Below are positions 18,532 to 27,347 of a stretch of 64,000 bases of DNA, one piece after another. Numbering within the stretch: position 1 is the first letter of the stretch; each line of letters opens with the position of its first letter. This DNA comes from Streptomyces bathyalis (GTDB lineage Bacteria; Actinomycetota; Actinomycetes; Streptomycetales; Streptomycetaceae). Where the stretch lies: contig NZ_CP048882.1 in assembly GCF_015910445.1 (NCBI RefSeq), positions 1,364,001-1,428,000 of the forward strand. The letters are read 5' to 3'. The notes under the pieces are model-generated. The model saw nothing but the letters and a program-made list of their open reading frames with translations, was not told the origin of the DNA and did not search any database. The position numbers were made by a program, and so were the translations under genes.

Positions 18532-21500
18532 TCAGCGGGCGTGCGGCCCGGCGTGCGGGGACGCGGCGGCGGGCCACAACTCGCTGAGCGGTACGGCGGG
18601 TTCGCGCAGTCCGAGCCGCAGCAGCGTGACGAGGCCGTCGGCCATGGCTGCAACGGTCCCGGCGTCGAACAGCTCCGTGCGGTAGTCCACGGAGACGTTC
18701 AGCGAGCCGGGGCCGGGCCCCTCCAGCACCGACCACGCCAGGTCGTGCCGGTTCGGGGCGGCCTCCGCGGGGACCATCAGCCGGGCGGCGCCCGAGCCGG
18801 GCCACGTCACTCCCCGCACGTCGAGACCCGACGCGGAGCCGAGGTCCTCCGGCAGCGCGTGGTGGGCGTAGGTGACGTCGAAGAGCGGCGCCCGCCCCGG
18901 CTGCCGCGGCAGCCGCAGGGCCCGTACGACGTCCTCGAACGGCACGTCAGCGCGGGCCTCGGCGGCTGCGATCACTGCGCGGACGCGGGCGGTGAGGGCG
19001 TCGAAGCCGGGCTCGTCGCAGGAATCGATGCGCAGAGCAAGGGGGTTGGCGAACGGGCCGACGAGTTCACCGAGAGGTGGACGGTCCGCGCCTGAACCCT
19101 CCGGGCGCGGCGAATCGGTGTCGGGGGCAGCCTCGGTGAGGCCGATGACCACCTCGTCCGCACCTGAGCGGAGGGACAGCAGCGTCGCGATACCGGCGAG
19201 GAGCCGCTCCCGTGCGCCGCTGCGGATCAGCTCAGCTGCCAGCGGCGCCGGGATGCGGAAGCCGTGGGACGCGCTCGCGTGCGTACCGCGCATGGGCCGC
19301 GGCCTGTCGGCGGGCGCCTCGAAGGCCTTGAGCGAGGCCAGTCTCTCGTGCCAGTAGGCGAGTTGACCGTCCAGCAGTCCGTCGGCGCGCAGGCTGCGCT
19401 GCCACCGCGCATAGTCGTTGTAGGTGACGGGGAGCGCGGCGGGCTCCGGCGGCACGCCGCCCGAGCGGACGGCGTAGAAGGAGAGCAGGTCGCCGAAGAA
19501 CACGCCGGGCTGCGCACCGTCGTAGACCTCACGGTGCGTGGTGACCACGAGGATGTGGTCGGCGGTGCCCGTCGTCATCAGCAGCGCCCTCAGCGGGGAG
19601 CCCGTTGCCGGGTCGATGGCAGTACGGCCGTGCGCGGCTGCCAGGTCACGCGCGGCCGCCTTCGGGTCCGTACGGCCGGAGACGTCCAACGCGCTGAAGA
19701 AGCCGGCGGCGCCGTCCCGCGCGAACGGGGAGAGCGTCTGCCCGGTCGGGACCGGGAAGCGGGTCCGCAGGACGTCGTGCCGCTCCGTCAGATCGTCGAA
19801 CGCCGCTCGCAGTACCTCCGCGTCGACGTCGCCGCGCAGCCGCAGGCAGGCGGAGACGGCGTCGGAGGAAGGTGGAGTGGGCGCCAGGGCTGTGGCTGGG
19901 GCTGAGGCGGGTGTCCGGGCGGTGCCGCCGCGCTCCCCCTCCTCGGGCGGACCGGCGGGCAGCTCCCGGTGGTCGGTGTCCGCGTCGTCGGCGGCGGCCC
20001 GCAGCAGGTCCAGCAGGGCCCGGGTCATCGCGGTGACGGTCCCGGCGTCGAAGAGCTGGGTGCTGTACTCCAGGGCGACCTCCAGCTCTTCGACGTCCGG
20101 ACGTTCCGCGACGACCATCGTCAGGTCGAACTTGGCCGTGCCCGGCGGCAGTCCGGGGAACAGCGGCGTCTCGTCCTCCACGCCGCCGGGACGCCCGGGG
20201 TTGAACGTGCTCTCGCCGAAGGAGAAGTGGGGCGGCAGCGTCTGATGCACGTACATCACGTCGAAGATCGGGTTCCGGCTCGGGTCGCGGTCCGGTGCGA
20301 CCTCCCGTACGACCCTGTCGAACGGGATCTCCTGGTTCTCCATCGCTCCCAGCACGACGGCCCGTACGCGGCGGAGCAGTTCGCGGAAGGTGGCGTCGCC
20401 CGAGAGGTCCGAGCGCAGGGCGATGGTGTTGTTGAAGAAGCCGAGCAGCCCCCACAGTTCGGGCCTGCTGCGGCCGACGGTGGGCGTGCCGACCACGATG
20501 TCCCGCTGGCCCGACCAGCGGGAGAGCAGCACGTTGAGCCCGGTGAGGATCACCATGAAGAGGGTGGCCGTCTCGGCACTGCCCAACGCCCGCAGCTTGC
20601 GGACGAGTTCGGCGGGGACGGTGAAGCCGTACGTGGCGCCGGCGAAGTCCATGCGTGCGGCTCGCGGCCGGTCGGTGGGCAGTTCCAGGGCGGGCGGGTC
20701 ATGCAACTGCTCGCGCCAGTAGTCCAGTTCGCCGTCGAGCAGCGAGCCCTCCAGCAGGTCGCGCTGCCACCGGGCATAGTCCCTGTACTGCACGGGCAGC
20801 GGCTCGGGCCGGTGTACGCGGCCCTCGCAGCGGGCCTCGTAGAACTGGAGCAGTTCGCCCATGAGGATCTGCGGGGCCCAGCCGTCGTTCACGCCGTGGT
20901 GCATGGTCCAGCAGAAGAGGTAGTCACCGGGTGCGATGCGTACGACCGTGACCCGGACCAGCGGGTCGCGGGCCACGTCGAAGACCCAGTGGGTCTCCTT
21001 CTGCACGGCGGCGCGGGCCGCCGCCTCCGGGTCCGGTTCGCCCGAGACGTCCAGCACGCGGAAGAAGTCGCCGAGTTCGGGACGTACGACCAGCTGCGGA
21101 CGGCCGTCGGCCTCGGCGAAGTTGGAACGGAGTACCTCGTGCCGCTGGGCGAGGTCCTCCCATGCGAGCCGCAGCGCTTCGAGGTCCGGCTCGCCACGCA
21201 GCCGGGAGGCGCCGGGCAGGTTGTAGAGGGTCGTGCCCGGATCGAGCTGGTGGTGGAACCACATGCGCTCCTGCCCGTAGGAGAGCGTCGGTTCCTGGCC
21301 CGGGCGGACCGGCGGCAGTCTGTGCATGTCGGCGGAGGCGGAGCGAGAAGCAGCCGCGGAGGCGGACGCGGAAGCCGCCGCGGGCGACGGGGAGGTGCCC
21401 GGTTCGGCTGCGGAGCCGTCGCGAGTCGTGAGGTGCCCGCCCGCTTCGCCCGCCGGTTGCGGCATGCGGTCGGCGACGGCGGAGGCGAGGTCCGACACGA

Positions 21501-24243
21501 GCGGGTGGGCGTAGATGTCGACGAGCTTGAGGGAGGCGCCGTACCGGCTGAGCACGCGCTCGATGAGCTGCAGGGCGATGACGGAGTTGCCGCCGATGGA
21601 GAAGTAGTCGGCGTCCGGGGCCACTTCGTCCGCGTAGAGCAGTCCGGCGAGGGTCCGGCGCAGCCATGGCAGCACGTCCGCCCGCGGTCCGTGCGGAGCG
21701 GACGCGGCGACCGGATCGGGCTCGGCGGGCGGCTCGACCGGTTCGGACTTGGGCGATTCGGTCGGTCCCGCCGTTGCGGCCGGTACGGTCGGTCCCGCCG
21801 TTTCGGCCGGTTTCGGCACAGCCGCTTCGGGCGCGCCGCCCGAAGGCTCCGACGCCCCGGCCGCCGGCGCGGGCACCGGCGCCGTTGCGGGCGCTCGCTC
21901 TCCCGGAGCGGGGACGGACGCAGGCGGCTGCTCCTGACCTGCCCGGGGCTCCTGCGGTGCGGGTTCGGGGAGGTCGAAGCGGACGACGTCGCCCAGCGGG
22001 CGCGCCCAGCAGCGGACACCACGGAACGGATGCCCCGGCAGCGGGACCCTGCGGGGTTCAGACGCACGGTCCTTCGGCCTCAACGCCGTCCAGTCGAGGG
22101 CGACTTGGGCCTCATAGAGCCGGCACAGCGCCGCCAGCACGTCCTCGGGGCCGTCCCCGAGGGTGATGACCCGGGCGTCGGTGCGCCCGTAGAGGTGCTC
22201 GGCGAGCTGGTCGCTGATCTCACCCCGGGCGGCGAGCTCGACGAACACCACCGGCCCGGAGGCGAGTTGTTCCTCCACGGCGGCATGGAGCCGGTCGCGC
22301 CGGAGCGGGCCCCCGAAGGGGCCGCCCTCGTCGCCGTCACTCTCGCCGTCGCCGGTCCACTCGTTCGTCGCCCTCGTGAGCGCCTGCGTGTCGGCGGCCG
22401 TCAGTCTGTCCTGCAGATGCCGCACCGCGTAGCGCGAGGCGCCGGAGCTGATGAGCCCGTCCACACGCACCCCGGTCTCCTTGAGCCGTTCGTGCGCGGC
22501 GAGTTGGGCACGTACCCGTGCGGCGGGGCCGGCGGGCAGGGGCAGCCGGTCGGGCAGCGGCGCGCCCTCACCGGCCGGTGCTCCGGTGGCGTCGCCGGAG
22601 AGCAGCAGTACGACGCGGGGCGCCCCGACGGGACCGCCCCCCACAGGCCTCGGTGTCTCCGCGTCGGAGCCGGCAGGGGCCTCCCCGCCGAAGGCAGGGG
22701 AAGAAGCCTCCAATCGCCGCCAGGTGACCTGGGCGGCCAGTTTCAGCGCCAGGTCCGCGACCGTACGCGCCACCACGCCCATTCGGTGCCCGTGATGGTC
22801 CCTGCCTTCGTTCAGCGTCCTCGCGACGTCGGCCAACGACCATGGCGCGTCGCGCAGTTCGAGCGACAGCCGCTCGCACAGCGTCACCAGGTCGTCGGCG
22901 CTGCGCGCCGAGACGCCGATCAGTTGCGGCTGCTCTCCGCAGGGCGTCTCCCGCTCGGCCGCCGCGGGCGGCTGCTCGACCACGCAGTGCGCGTTGATGC
23001 CACCGAGGCTGAAGGAGCTGACGCCCGCTCTGCGCACGTCGGCCTTCCAGGCCCGCCCCGACGTCACCACGTCGAGCCGTGCGGCCCGGAGGTCGACGTC
23101 CGCGGCCGGGCGCGTGAAGTGCAGCGTCGGGTACAGCTCGGCGTGCCGCACGCTCAGCACCGTCTTGACGAGGCCGGCGATCCCGGCCGCATGGTCCAGG
23201 TGCCCGAGGTTGGTCTTCACGGAGCCGACCGGCAGATCCCCGGAGGCCCCCGCGGCTCCGGAGCGGGCGAGAGCCAGCCCTTCCACCTCGACTGCGTCGC
23301 CCAGGCGGGTGCCTGATCCGTGCGCCTCGACATAGCCGGCGGTCGCGATGTCCACGCCGGCGTTCTGCCACGCCTTCCTGATCACCTCGGCCTGTGACCT
23401 CGCGCTGGGCGTGGCGATGGTCGCGGAGTGCCGCCCGTTGTGCACGACCGCGCTTCCGCGGATCACCGCGTGGATGAACGCGCCCTCCTCCAGGGCCCGT
23501 TCCAAAGTGGTGAGCAGCAGTACGGCTCCGCCCTCGCCGCTCGCGGCGCCGTCGGCCCGCTCGTCGAAGGCGCGGCACTTGGCCGTCGGGGAGGCTATGC
23601 CGGGAAAGGCACCGACCGTGGCCGCGGGCGGCACCACGTGACGTACGCTCACTCCGCCGGCGACGGCGAAGTCGGCGTCGCCGTCGCGCAGTTCACGTGA
23701 AGCCTGGTGCACGGCGACGAGCGATCCGTTGCATCCGGTGTCCACGCCGTAGCAGGGGCCGGTGAGCCCGAACAGGTGTGAGACACGGGCGGGCAGGCCG
23801 CACGGGATGTTCCCGATCATGCTGAGGGTGCCGACTTCCCGCACCAGCGGCGCGTAGCCGTTGCTGGGCGAGCTGAAGATGACGGCCGTACGTGAGTCGC
23901 GCATCCGCGATGCCGCGTATCCGGCGTTCTCCAGGGCCTCGCGGGTGAGTTGCAGCGCCAGCCGGTGCTGGGGGTCGGTCACCTCCGCCTCGCGCCGCGA
24001 CAGCCCGAAGAACTCGTGGTCGAACAGGTCGATGCGGTCCAGGTACCCCTGGTGCGGATAGCCGGCGGCGGGGTCCTGGCAGCTCGCCTCGATACGTTCG
24101 CGCGGCATGGCACGCACCGAGTCGCGGCCGGCGCGCAGGTTCGCACGGAACCTGGTGAGGGTGTCGGCCTGCGGGAAACGGGTGGATATCCCGATCACCG
24201 CGATGCCGGCGCGTCCGCTTGTCGCGCTGACCGTCCCGCTCAT
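18532..24243 (-). CDS. hybrid megasynthase: KS - eroded AT - ACP - C - dead C
   Basis: 1903 residues from the ATG at 24243 (a purine-rich GGGAGAG lies upstream; a GTG at 24315 overlapping the previous stop as GTGA is an alternative). The KS spans about 14-440; the active-site segment reads VDTGCNGSLV (Cys near 171) instead of the usual DTACSSS, with both catalytic His motifs present (EAHGSGT; KTNLGH). The next 250 residues resemble an AT in outline: an opening VVLLLSG and a closing VALDW...LPGHPF stretch. The GHSxG nucleophile elbow reads LISSGAS, so the Ser is apparently lost. Then an ACP (GGNSVIAL), an intact C domain (MHHGVNDGW), and a second C domain reading THREVYDG, where the catalytic His is Arg. 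Role by inference: one chain extension using an extender delivered in trans, plausibly hydroxymalonyl-ACP, then transfer to the NRPS. No KR, DH or ER is present. Confidence 0.9.
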   Translation of the reverse strand: MSGTVSATSGRAGIAVIGISTRFPQADTLTRFRANLRAGRDSVRAMPRERIEASCQDPAAGYPHQGYLDRIDLFDHEFFGLSRREAEVTDPQHRLALQLTREALENAGYAASRMRDSRTAVIFSSPSNGYAPLVREVGTLSMIGNIPCGLPARVSHLFGLTGPCYGVDTGCNGSLVAVHQASRELRDGDADFAVAGGVSVRHVVPPAATVGAFPGIASPTAKCRAFDERADGAASGEGGAVLLLTTLERALEEGAFIHAVIRGSAVVHNGRHSATIATPSARSQAEVIRKAWQNAGVDIATAGYVEAHGSGTRLGDAVEVEGLALARSGAAGASGDLPVGSVKTNLGHLDHAAGIAGLVKTVLSVRHAELYPTLHFTRPAADVDLRAARLDVVTSGRAWKADVRRAGVSSFSLGGINAHCVVEQPPAAAERETPCGEQPQLIGVSARSADDLVTLCERLSLELRDAPWSLADVARTLNEGRDHHGHRMGVVARTVADLALKLAAQVTWRRLEASSPAFGGEAPAGSDAETPRPVGGGPVGAPRVVLLLSGDATGAPAGEGAPLPDRLPLPAGPAARVRAQLAAHERLKETGVRVDGLISSGASRYAVRHLQDRLTAADTQALTRATNEWTGDGESDGDEGGPFGGPLRRDRLHAAVEEQLASGPVVFVELAARGEISDQLAEHLYGRTDARVITLGDGPEDVLAALCRLYEAQVALDWTALRPKDRASEPRRVPLPGHPFRGVRCWARPLGDVVRFDLPEPAPQEPRAGQEQPPASVPAPGERAPATAPVPAPAAGASEPSGGAPEAAVPKPAETAGPTVPAATAGPTESPKSEPVEPPAEPDPVAASAPHGPRADVLPWLRRTLAGLLYADEVAPDADYFSIGGNSVIALQLIERVLSRYGASLKLVDIYAHPLVSDLASAVADRMPQPAGEAGGHLTTRDGSAAEPGTSPSPAAASASASAAASRSASADMHRLPPVRPGQEPTLSYGQERMWFHHQLDPGTTLYNLPGASRLRGEPDLEALRLAWEDLAQRHEVLRSNFAEADGRPQLVVRPELGDFFRVLDVSGEPDPEAAARAAVQKETHWVFDVARDPLVRVTVVRIAPGDYLFCWTMHHGVNDGWAPQILMGELLQFYEARCEGRVHRPEPLPVQYRDYARWQRDLLEGSLLDGELDYWREQLHDPPALELPTDRPRAARMDFAGATYGFTVPAELVRKLRALGSAETATLFMVILTGLNVLLSRWSGQRDIVVGTPTVGRSRPELWGLLGFFNNTIALRSDLSGDATFRELLRRVRAVVLGAMENQEIPFDRVVREVAPDRDPSRNPIFDVMYVHQTLPPHFSFGESTFNPGRPGGVEDETPLFPGLPPGTAKFDLTMVVAERPDVEELEVALEYSTQLFDAGTVTAMTRALLDLLRAAADDADTDHRELPAGPPEEGERGGTARTPASAPATALAPTPPSSDAVSACLRLRGDVDAEVLRAAFDDLTERHDVLRTRFPVPTGQTLSPFARDGAAGFFSALDVSGRTDPKAAARDLAAAHGRTAIDPATGSPLRALLMTTGTADHILVVTTHREVYDGAQPGVFFGDLLSFYAVRSGGVPPEPAALPVTYNDYARWQRSLRADGLLDGQLAYWHERLASLKAFEAPADRPRPMRGTHASASHGFRIPAPLAAELIRSGARERLLAGIATLLSLRSGADEVVIGLTEAAPDTDSPRPEGSGADRPPLGELVGPFANPLALRIDSCDEPGFDALTARVRAVIAAAEARADVPFEDVVRALRLPRQPGRAPLFDVTYAHHALPEDLGSASGLDVRGVTWPGSGAARLMVPAEAAPNRHDLAWSVLEGPGPGSLNVSVDYRTELFDAGTVAAMADGLVTLLRLGLREPAVPLSELWPAAASPHAGPHAR

Positions 24244-24311
24244 CCCGATCTCTCCCGCCTTTCCGTTCATGGACAGCTCACCGGCACCGGCCGGGTCACG
24301 GGCAACCCGCT

Positions 24312-26267
24312 TCACAACTCGTAGGCGGCGGGCAGGTCTTCGTCCCCCGGGCCCGTCGCCCCCAGCCGGGACGTGACCGCCTCCGCCTGTGCTGAGATCG
24401 TCGTCAGGTCGAACAGCTCACCCACCCGCAGCACGCCGGGCCACTGCTGGTCCAGCCGCTTGTGCAGGTCGATGACTCTGAGCGAACTGCCGCCCACCGC
24501 GAAGAAGTTGTCGTGCGGCCGCGACTCGCCGTGGCCGAGCACGGCCGCCCAGATCTCCGTGACGCTCCGCAGGTGATCCGCCGCGGCGGAGGCGGCCTCG
24601 CCCCGTGCAGCTCCGTCTGCTTCGCCCCCGCTTCGTGCGACCGCTGCGCCGCGTGCCCCGGACGCCGCCTCGGGGATCAGCGCCTTCAGCGCCGCGCGGT
24701 CCGCCTTGCCGCTGGCGTTGAGCGGCATCCGCTCCAGCGTGTGGAAGAGCACCGGCACGGCCTGCTCGACGAGGTAATCGCCGCAGTGTGCGCGCAGGTC
24801 CGGCCAGGACGGTGTGCAGTCACCGGGAGCCACAGGCGTGAGGAAAGCGACGAGCCGGGGCTCCGCTCCGGAGGTGTCGTGCACGACGACCGCCTGCCCC
24901 ACCCCGGGGTGGCACTCCAACGCGGCCTCGGTCTCGCCCAGTTCCACCCGGGTGCCGCGGATCTTCACCTGGTGGTCTGTTCTGCCGTGGCAGTGCAGCG
25001 CGCCCGTCTCGTCGACGTGCGCGATGTCGCCCGTACGGTACAGGCGCGCTCCGGGCCGTCCGTACGGGTCCGCAACGAACCGCTCGGCGGTCCTGCCGGG
25101 CTGCCCGGCGTAGCCGAGCGCCACGAACCCGCCGCCGATGTACAGCTCCCCCCGCTCTCCCGCGGGCACTTCGCGCAGCCGCTCGTCGAGAACGCGCGCC
25201 TCGGCGCCCTCCCAGGGCCTGCCGATGGGTATCCGCTGCCAAGACGGGTCGAGACCGGGCTGGACGGTGCAGGAGATGGTCGTCTCGGTGGGGCCGTACT
25301 CGTTCGCCAGCGGAGTGCCGGGCAGCCGCTCGTGGTGGAGGCGGACCAGATCCTGGGTGCACGGCTCGCCCGCGACGACGACCAGCCGCAGGGTGTCCGG
25401 CAGCAGCCGGCTCTCCTCCAGCAGCGCCCGGTAGTAGGAGGGTACGACGATGAGATGCGTGGCCTTGAACACCCGTGCCAGCCGGGCCAGTTCGTGCACC
25501 TGCTTCAGCTGCTTCTCGTCGGGGAGGAGCAGCGTGTGGCCGCCTGCGAACGACCAGAACATGCCGCCCAGCATCCCGTCGAACGACATCCGCATCGCCA
25601 TCAGGAACGTGGAGCGGCCGGAGCCGTAGACCGATCCCCTGGGGCTGATCGACGTGGCCAGCTGGCCCCGGCTGACCATCACGCCCTTCGGGGCTCCGGT
25701 GGATCCCGAAGTGCAGACGATGTAGGCGGGCGCAGTATCGGGTACGCCGGTGGCGTCGTGGTATGAGGTGCCCGCTGAGAGGGACGCCTCGCCCTCCAGG
25801 ACGAGTTCGCGCACTTCCAGCCCGGCGACGTCCAGCAGATCTGGAGCGTAGGGCACGCTCGCCGGCACCGGGTCGGGACCTGAGCTGATCACCACCGCAC
25901 AGTCGGTGTCGGCGAGCAGCGCCCGCAGCCTGCTCGGCGGCTGGTCCGGTTCCACTACCGCCCACGCCGCTCCGGTGCGCAGTGCGGCGAGGATTCCCGT
26001 GACGGCGAGGGCGTTCTGTTCGAGGCGGATGCACACGAGGCGGCCGGGTCCCGTGCCGCGTCGCCGCAGCCGGTCCGCCAACGCCGCGGACGCCAGGTCG
26101 AGTTCCCGGTACGTCAGCTCCACGCCGCCGACGATCAACGCGGTCGCGGCGGGCGCACGCCGGGCCTGCCGCAGGAACCGCTCCAGGAGGGACGGCTGCG
26201 GCGCGCCGGCCGCGTCCGGCTGTGCGGCCCTCACCTCGGCTCGCTCTTCCACGGACTCGTGCGCCAC
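24312..26267 (-). CDS. adenylation-thiolation (A-T) didomain protein
   Basis: 651 residues. The adenylation domain occupies about 20-530 with core motifs CTSGSTGAPKG, NEYGPTETT, GELYIGG, YRTGD and NASGKADR; a carrier domain with FFAVGGSSL lies near 590. It has no condensation domain, so it loads one acid onto its own carrier for use by a partner. The specificity positions read by eye give DGGIVAEIS. Asp235 is kept, fitting an alpha-amino acid, but I know no match. Candidates include the starter for the KS protein, or an amino acid handed to the terminal C domain of either NRPS, both of which lack a downstream carrier. The start is GTG at 26267 with GGTGAG seven bases upstream, 12 bp after the FkbH gene. 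A ZmaJ-like serine activator for aminomalonyl-ACP was considered; the code does not support it. Confidence 0.88.
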   Translation of the reverse strand: MAHESVEERAEVRAAQPDAAGAPQPSLLERFLRQARRAPAATALIVGGVELTYRELDLASAALADRLRRRGTGPGRLVCIRLEQNALAVTGILAALRTGAAWAVVEPDQPPSRLRALLADTDCAVVISSGPDPVPASVPYAPDLLDVAGLEVRELVLEGEASLSAGTSYHDATGVPDTAPAYIVCTSGSTGAPKGVMVSRGQLATSISPRGSVYGSGRSTFLMAMRMSFDGMLGGMFWSFAGGHTLLLPDEKQLKQVHELARLARVFKATHLIVVPSYYRALLEESRLLPDTLRLVVVAGEPCTQDLVRLHHERLPGTPLANEYGPTETTISCTVQPGLDPSWQRIPIGRPWEGAEARVLDERLREVPAGERGELYIGGGFVALGYAGQPGRTAERFVADPYGRPGARLYRTGDIAHVDETGALHCHGRTDHQVKIRGTRVELGETEAALECHPGVGQAVVVHDTSGAEPRLVAFLTPVAPGDCTPSWPDLRAHCGDYLVEQAVPVLFHTLERMPLNASGKADRAALKALIPEAASGARGAAVARSGGEADGAARGEAASAAADHLRSVTEIWAAVLGHGESRPHDNFFAVGGSSLRVIDLHKRLDQQWPGVLRVGELFDLTTISAQAEAVTSRLGATGPGDEDLPAAYEL

Positions 26268-26279
26268 TGTGGTCTCACC

Positions 26280-27347
26280 TCAGTCCGTTCCGCTGACGAC
26301 TCGTACATGGCTGTGCCGCGGCGGCGCCAGGCTCCCGGGATCGACTGCGAGGACGAGCGGCCCGCCGGCTTCTTGTTCGTCCGCGACGGGGGCGAAGCCC
26401 GCGAACCGCAGCGTCACCAGCATGTTGCGGTTGGTCTCCGTGGGCACGAAGTGCGCGACGGGCCGTCGTCCACCCGCCGCCGCGTCCCGGACGAGGTGGT
26501 CGAGGAGCACGGCGCCCACGCCTCTGGAGGCGACCCGGCACGACATCAGCATCAGGCGGAGCACCGCGTCGTCCGCGGCGAGTTCGGTCACGGCCAGGCC
26601 GATGATCCCGTAGTCGCCGAATCCGTCGCGGAGTTCGGCGACCTGAACCCGGTGACCGTCCGATGCCGCCAGCTCTCTCAGCTCGTCCGCGTCGTACGTC
26701 AGACCCGAGGTGTTGAGCTGATGTGTCCGTACGGTCAGTTCGCTGGCCCGTGACAGGTCGTCCTCGGTGGCGTCCCGTACGGTCATCTCCAGGCCGAGCG
26801 AGGCGAGGAAGCCCTGCCGGTCGGCGCCGAACTCCTCCTCGGCCGCCTGGCGTCGCCGTTCGGTGCGGTAGAGCTGCCGGCGCCTGCCGGCCTCTTCCGT
26901 GACGAACTCCGGCTGGAACTCGGCCAGATCGGGCAGCGCTGCGGCCTGGTCCGCCGGGTAGCAGCGGACCGTGGGCAGCGCGGACGCCACCTCGGCGCGC
27001 TCCACCGGGTCGTTGTCGACGAAGGCCACGGTGTCGAGGCCTATGTTGAGACCTTCCGCGATGCGGCGGACCGCGCCGGACTTGGTGCCCCAGCCCACCT
27101 GCACGTCGCAGAACCACTCCTCCAGGCCGTGCCGGCCGAGATGGCGGGAGGTGACGGAGTACTCGCCGCGGCCGGCGGCGGCGTGCACGATGCCCCGCTC
27201 GTCCAGCGCGCGCAGCGTCTTGAGCGCGGAGGGAAACGGCTCCGGCTCGTCGCCTTCCAGCACGACCCCGTCCCACAAGGTGTCGTCGAGGTCCCACACC
27301 AGGCACTTGACGACGGGTGGGACCGGTGCGTCCGCGGCGGCCGTCAT
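26280..27347 (-). CDS. fkbH-like: FkbH-like HAD-GNAT protein, glyceryl-ACP formation
   Basis: 355 residues, normal for the family. An HAD phosphatase core opens with CLVWDLDDTLWDG near residue 15 and carries FVDNDPVERAEV; the C-terminal half is GNAT-like (SRGVGAVLLDHLVR). FkbH-family enzymes take 1,3-bisphosphoglycerate, remove phosphate and load the glyceryl group on a dedicated ACP. This feeds methoxymalonyl, hydroxymalonyl or tetronate units. The ACP, acyl-CoA dehydrogenase and hydroxyacyl dehydrogenase nearby select the hydroxymalonyl branch; no FkbG-type O-methyltransferase is in the window. The ATG overlaps the acyl-CoA dehydrogenase stop by 4 bp. Confidence 0.9.
   Translation of the reverse strand: MTAAADAPVPPVVKCLVWDLDDTLWDGVVLEGDEPEPFPSALKTLRALDERGIVHAAAGRGEYSVTSRHLGRHGLEEWFCDVQVGWGTKSGAVRRIAEGLNIGLDTVAFVDNDPVERAEVASALPTVRCYPADQAAALPDLAEFQPEFVTEEAGRRRQLYRTERRRQAAEEEFGADRQGFLASLGLEMTVRDATEDDLSRASELTVRTHQLNTSGLTYDADELRELAASDGHRVQVAELRDGFGDYGIIGLAVTELAADDAVLRLMLMSCRVASRGVGAVLLDHLVRDAAAGGRRPVAHFVPTETNRNMLVTLRFAGFAPVADEQEAGGPLVLAVDPGSLAPPRHSHVRVVSGTD

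Noticed and set aside
18532..24243. KS protein as a standard trans-AT PKS module
   Set aside because: The post-KS region still has the outline of a cis-AT with a lost nucleophile, which fits decay better than a true trans-AT docking domain.
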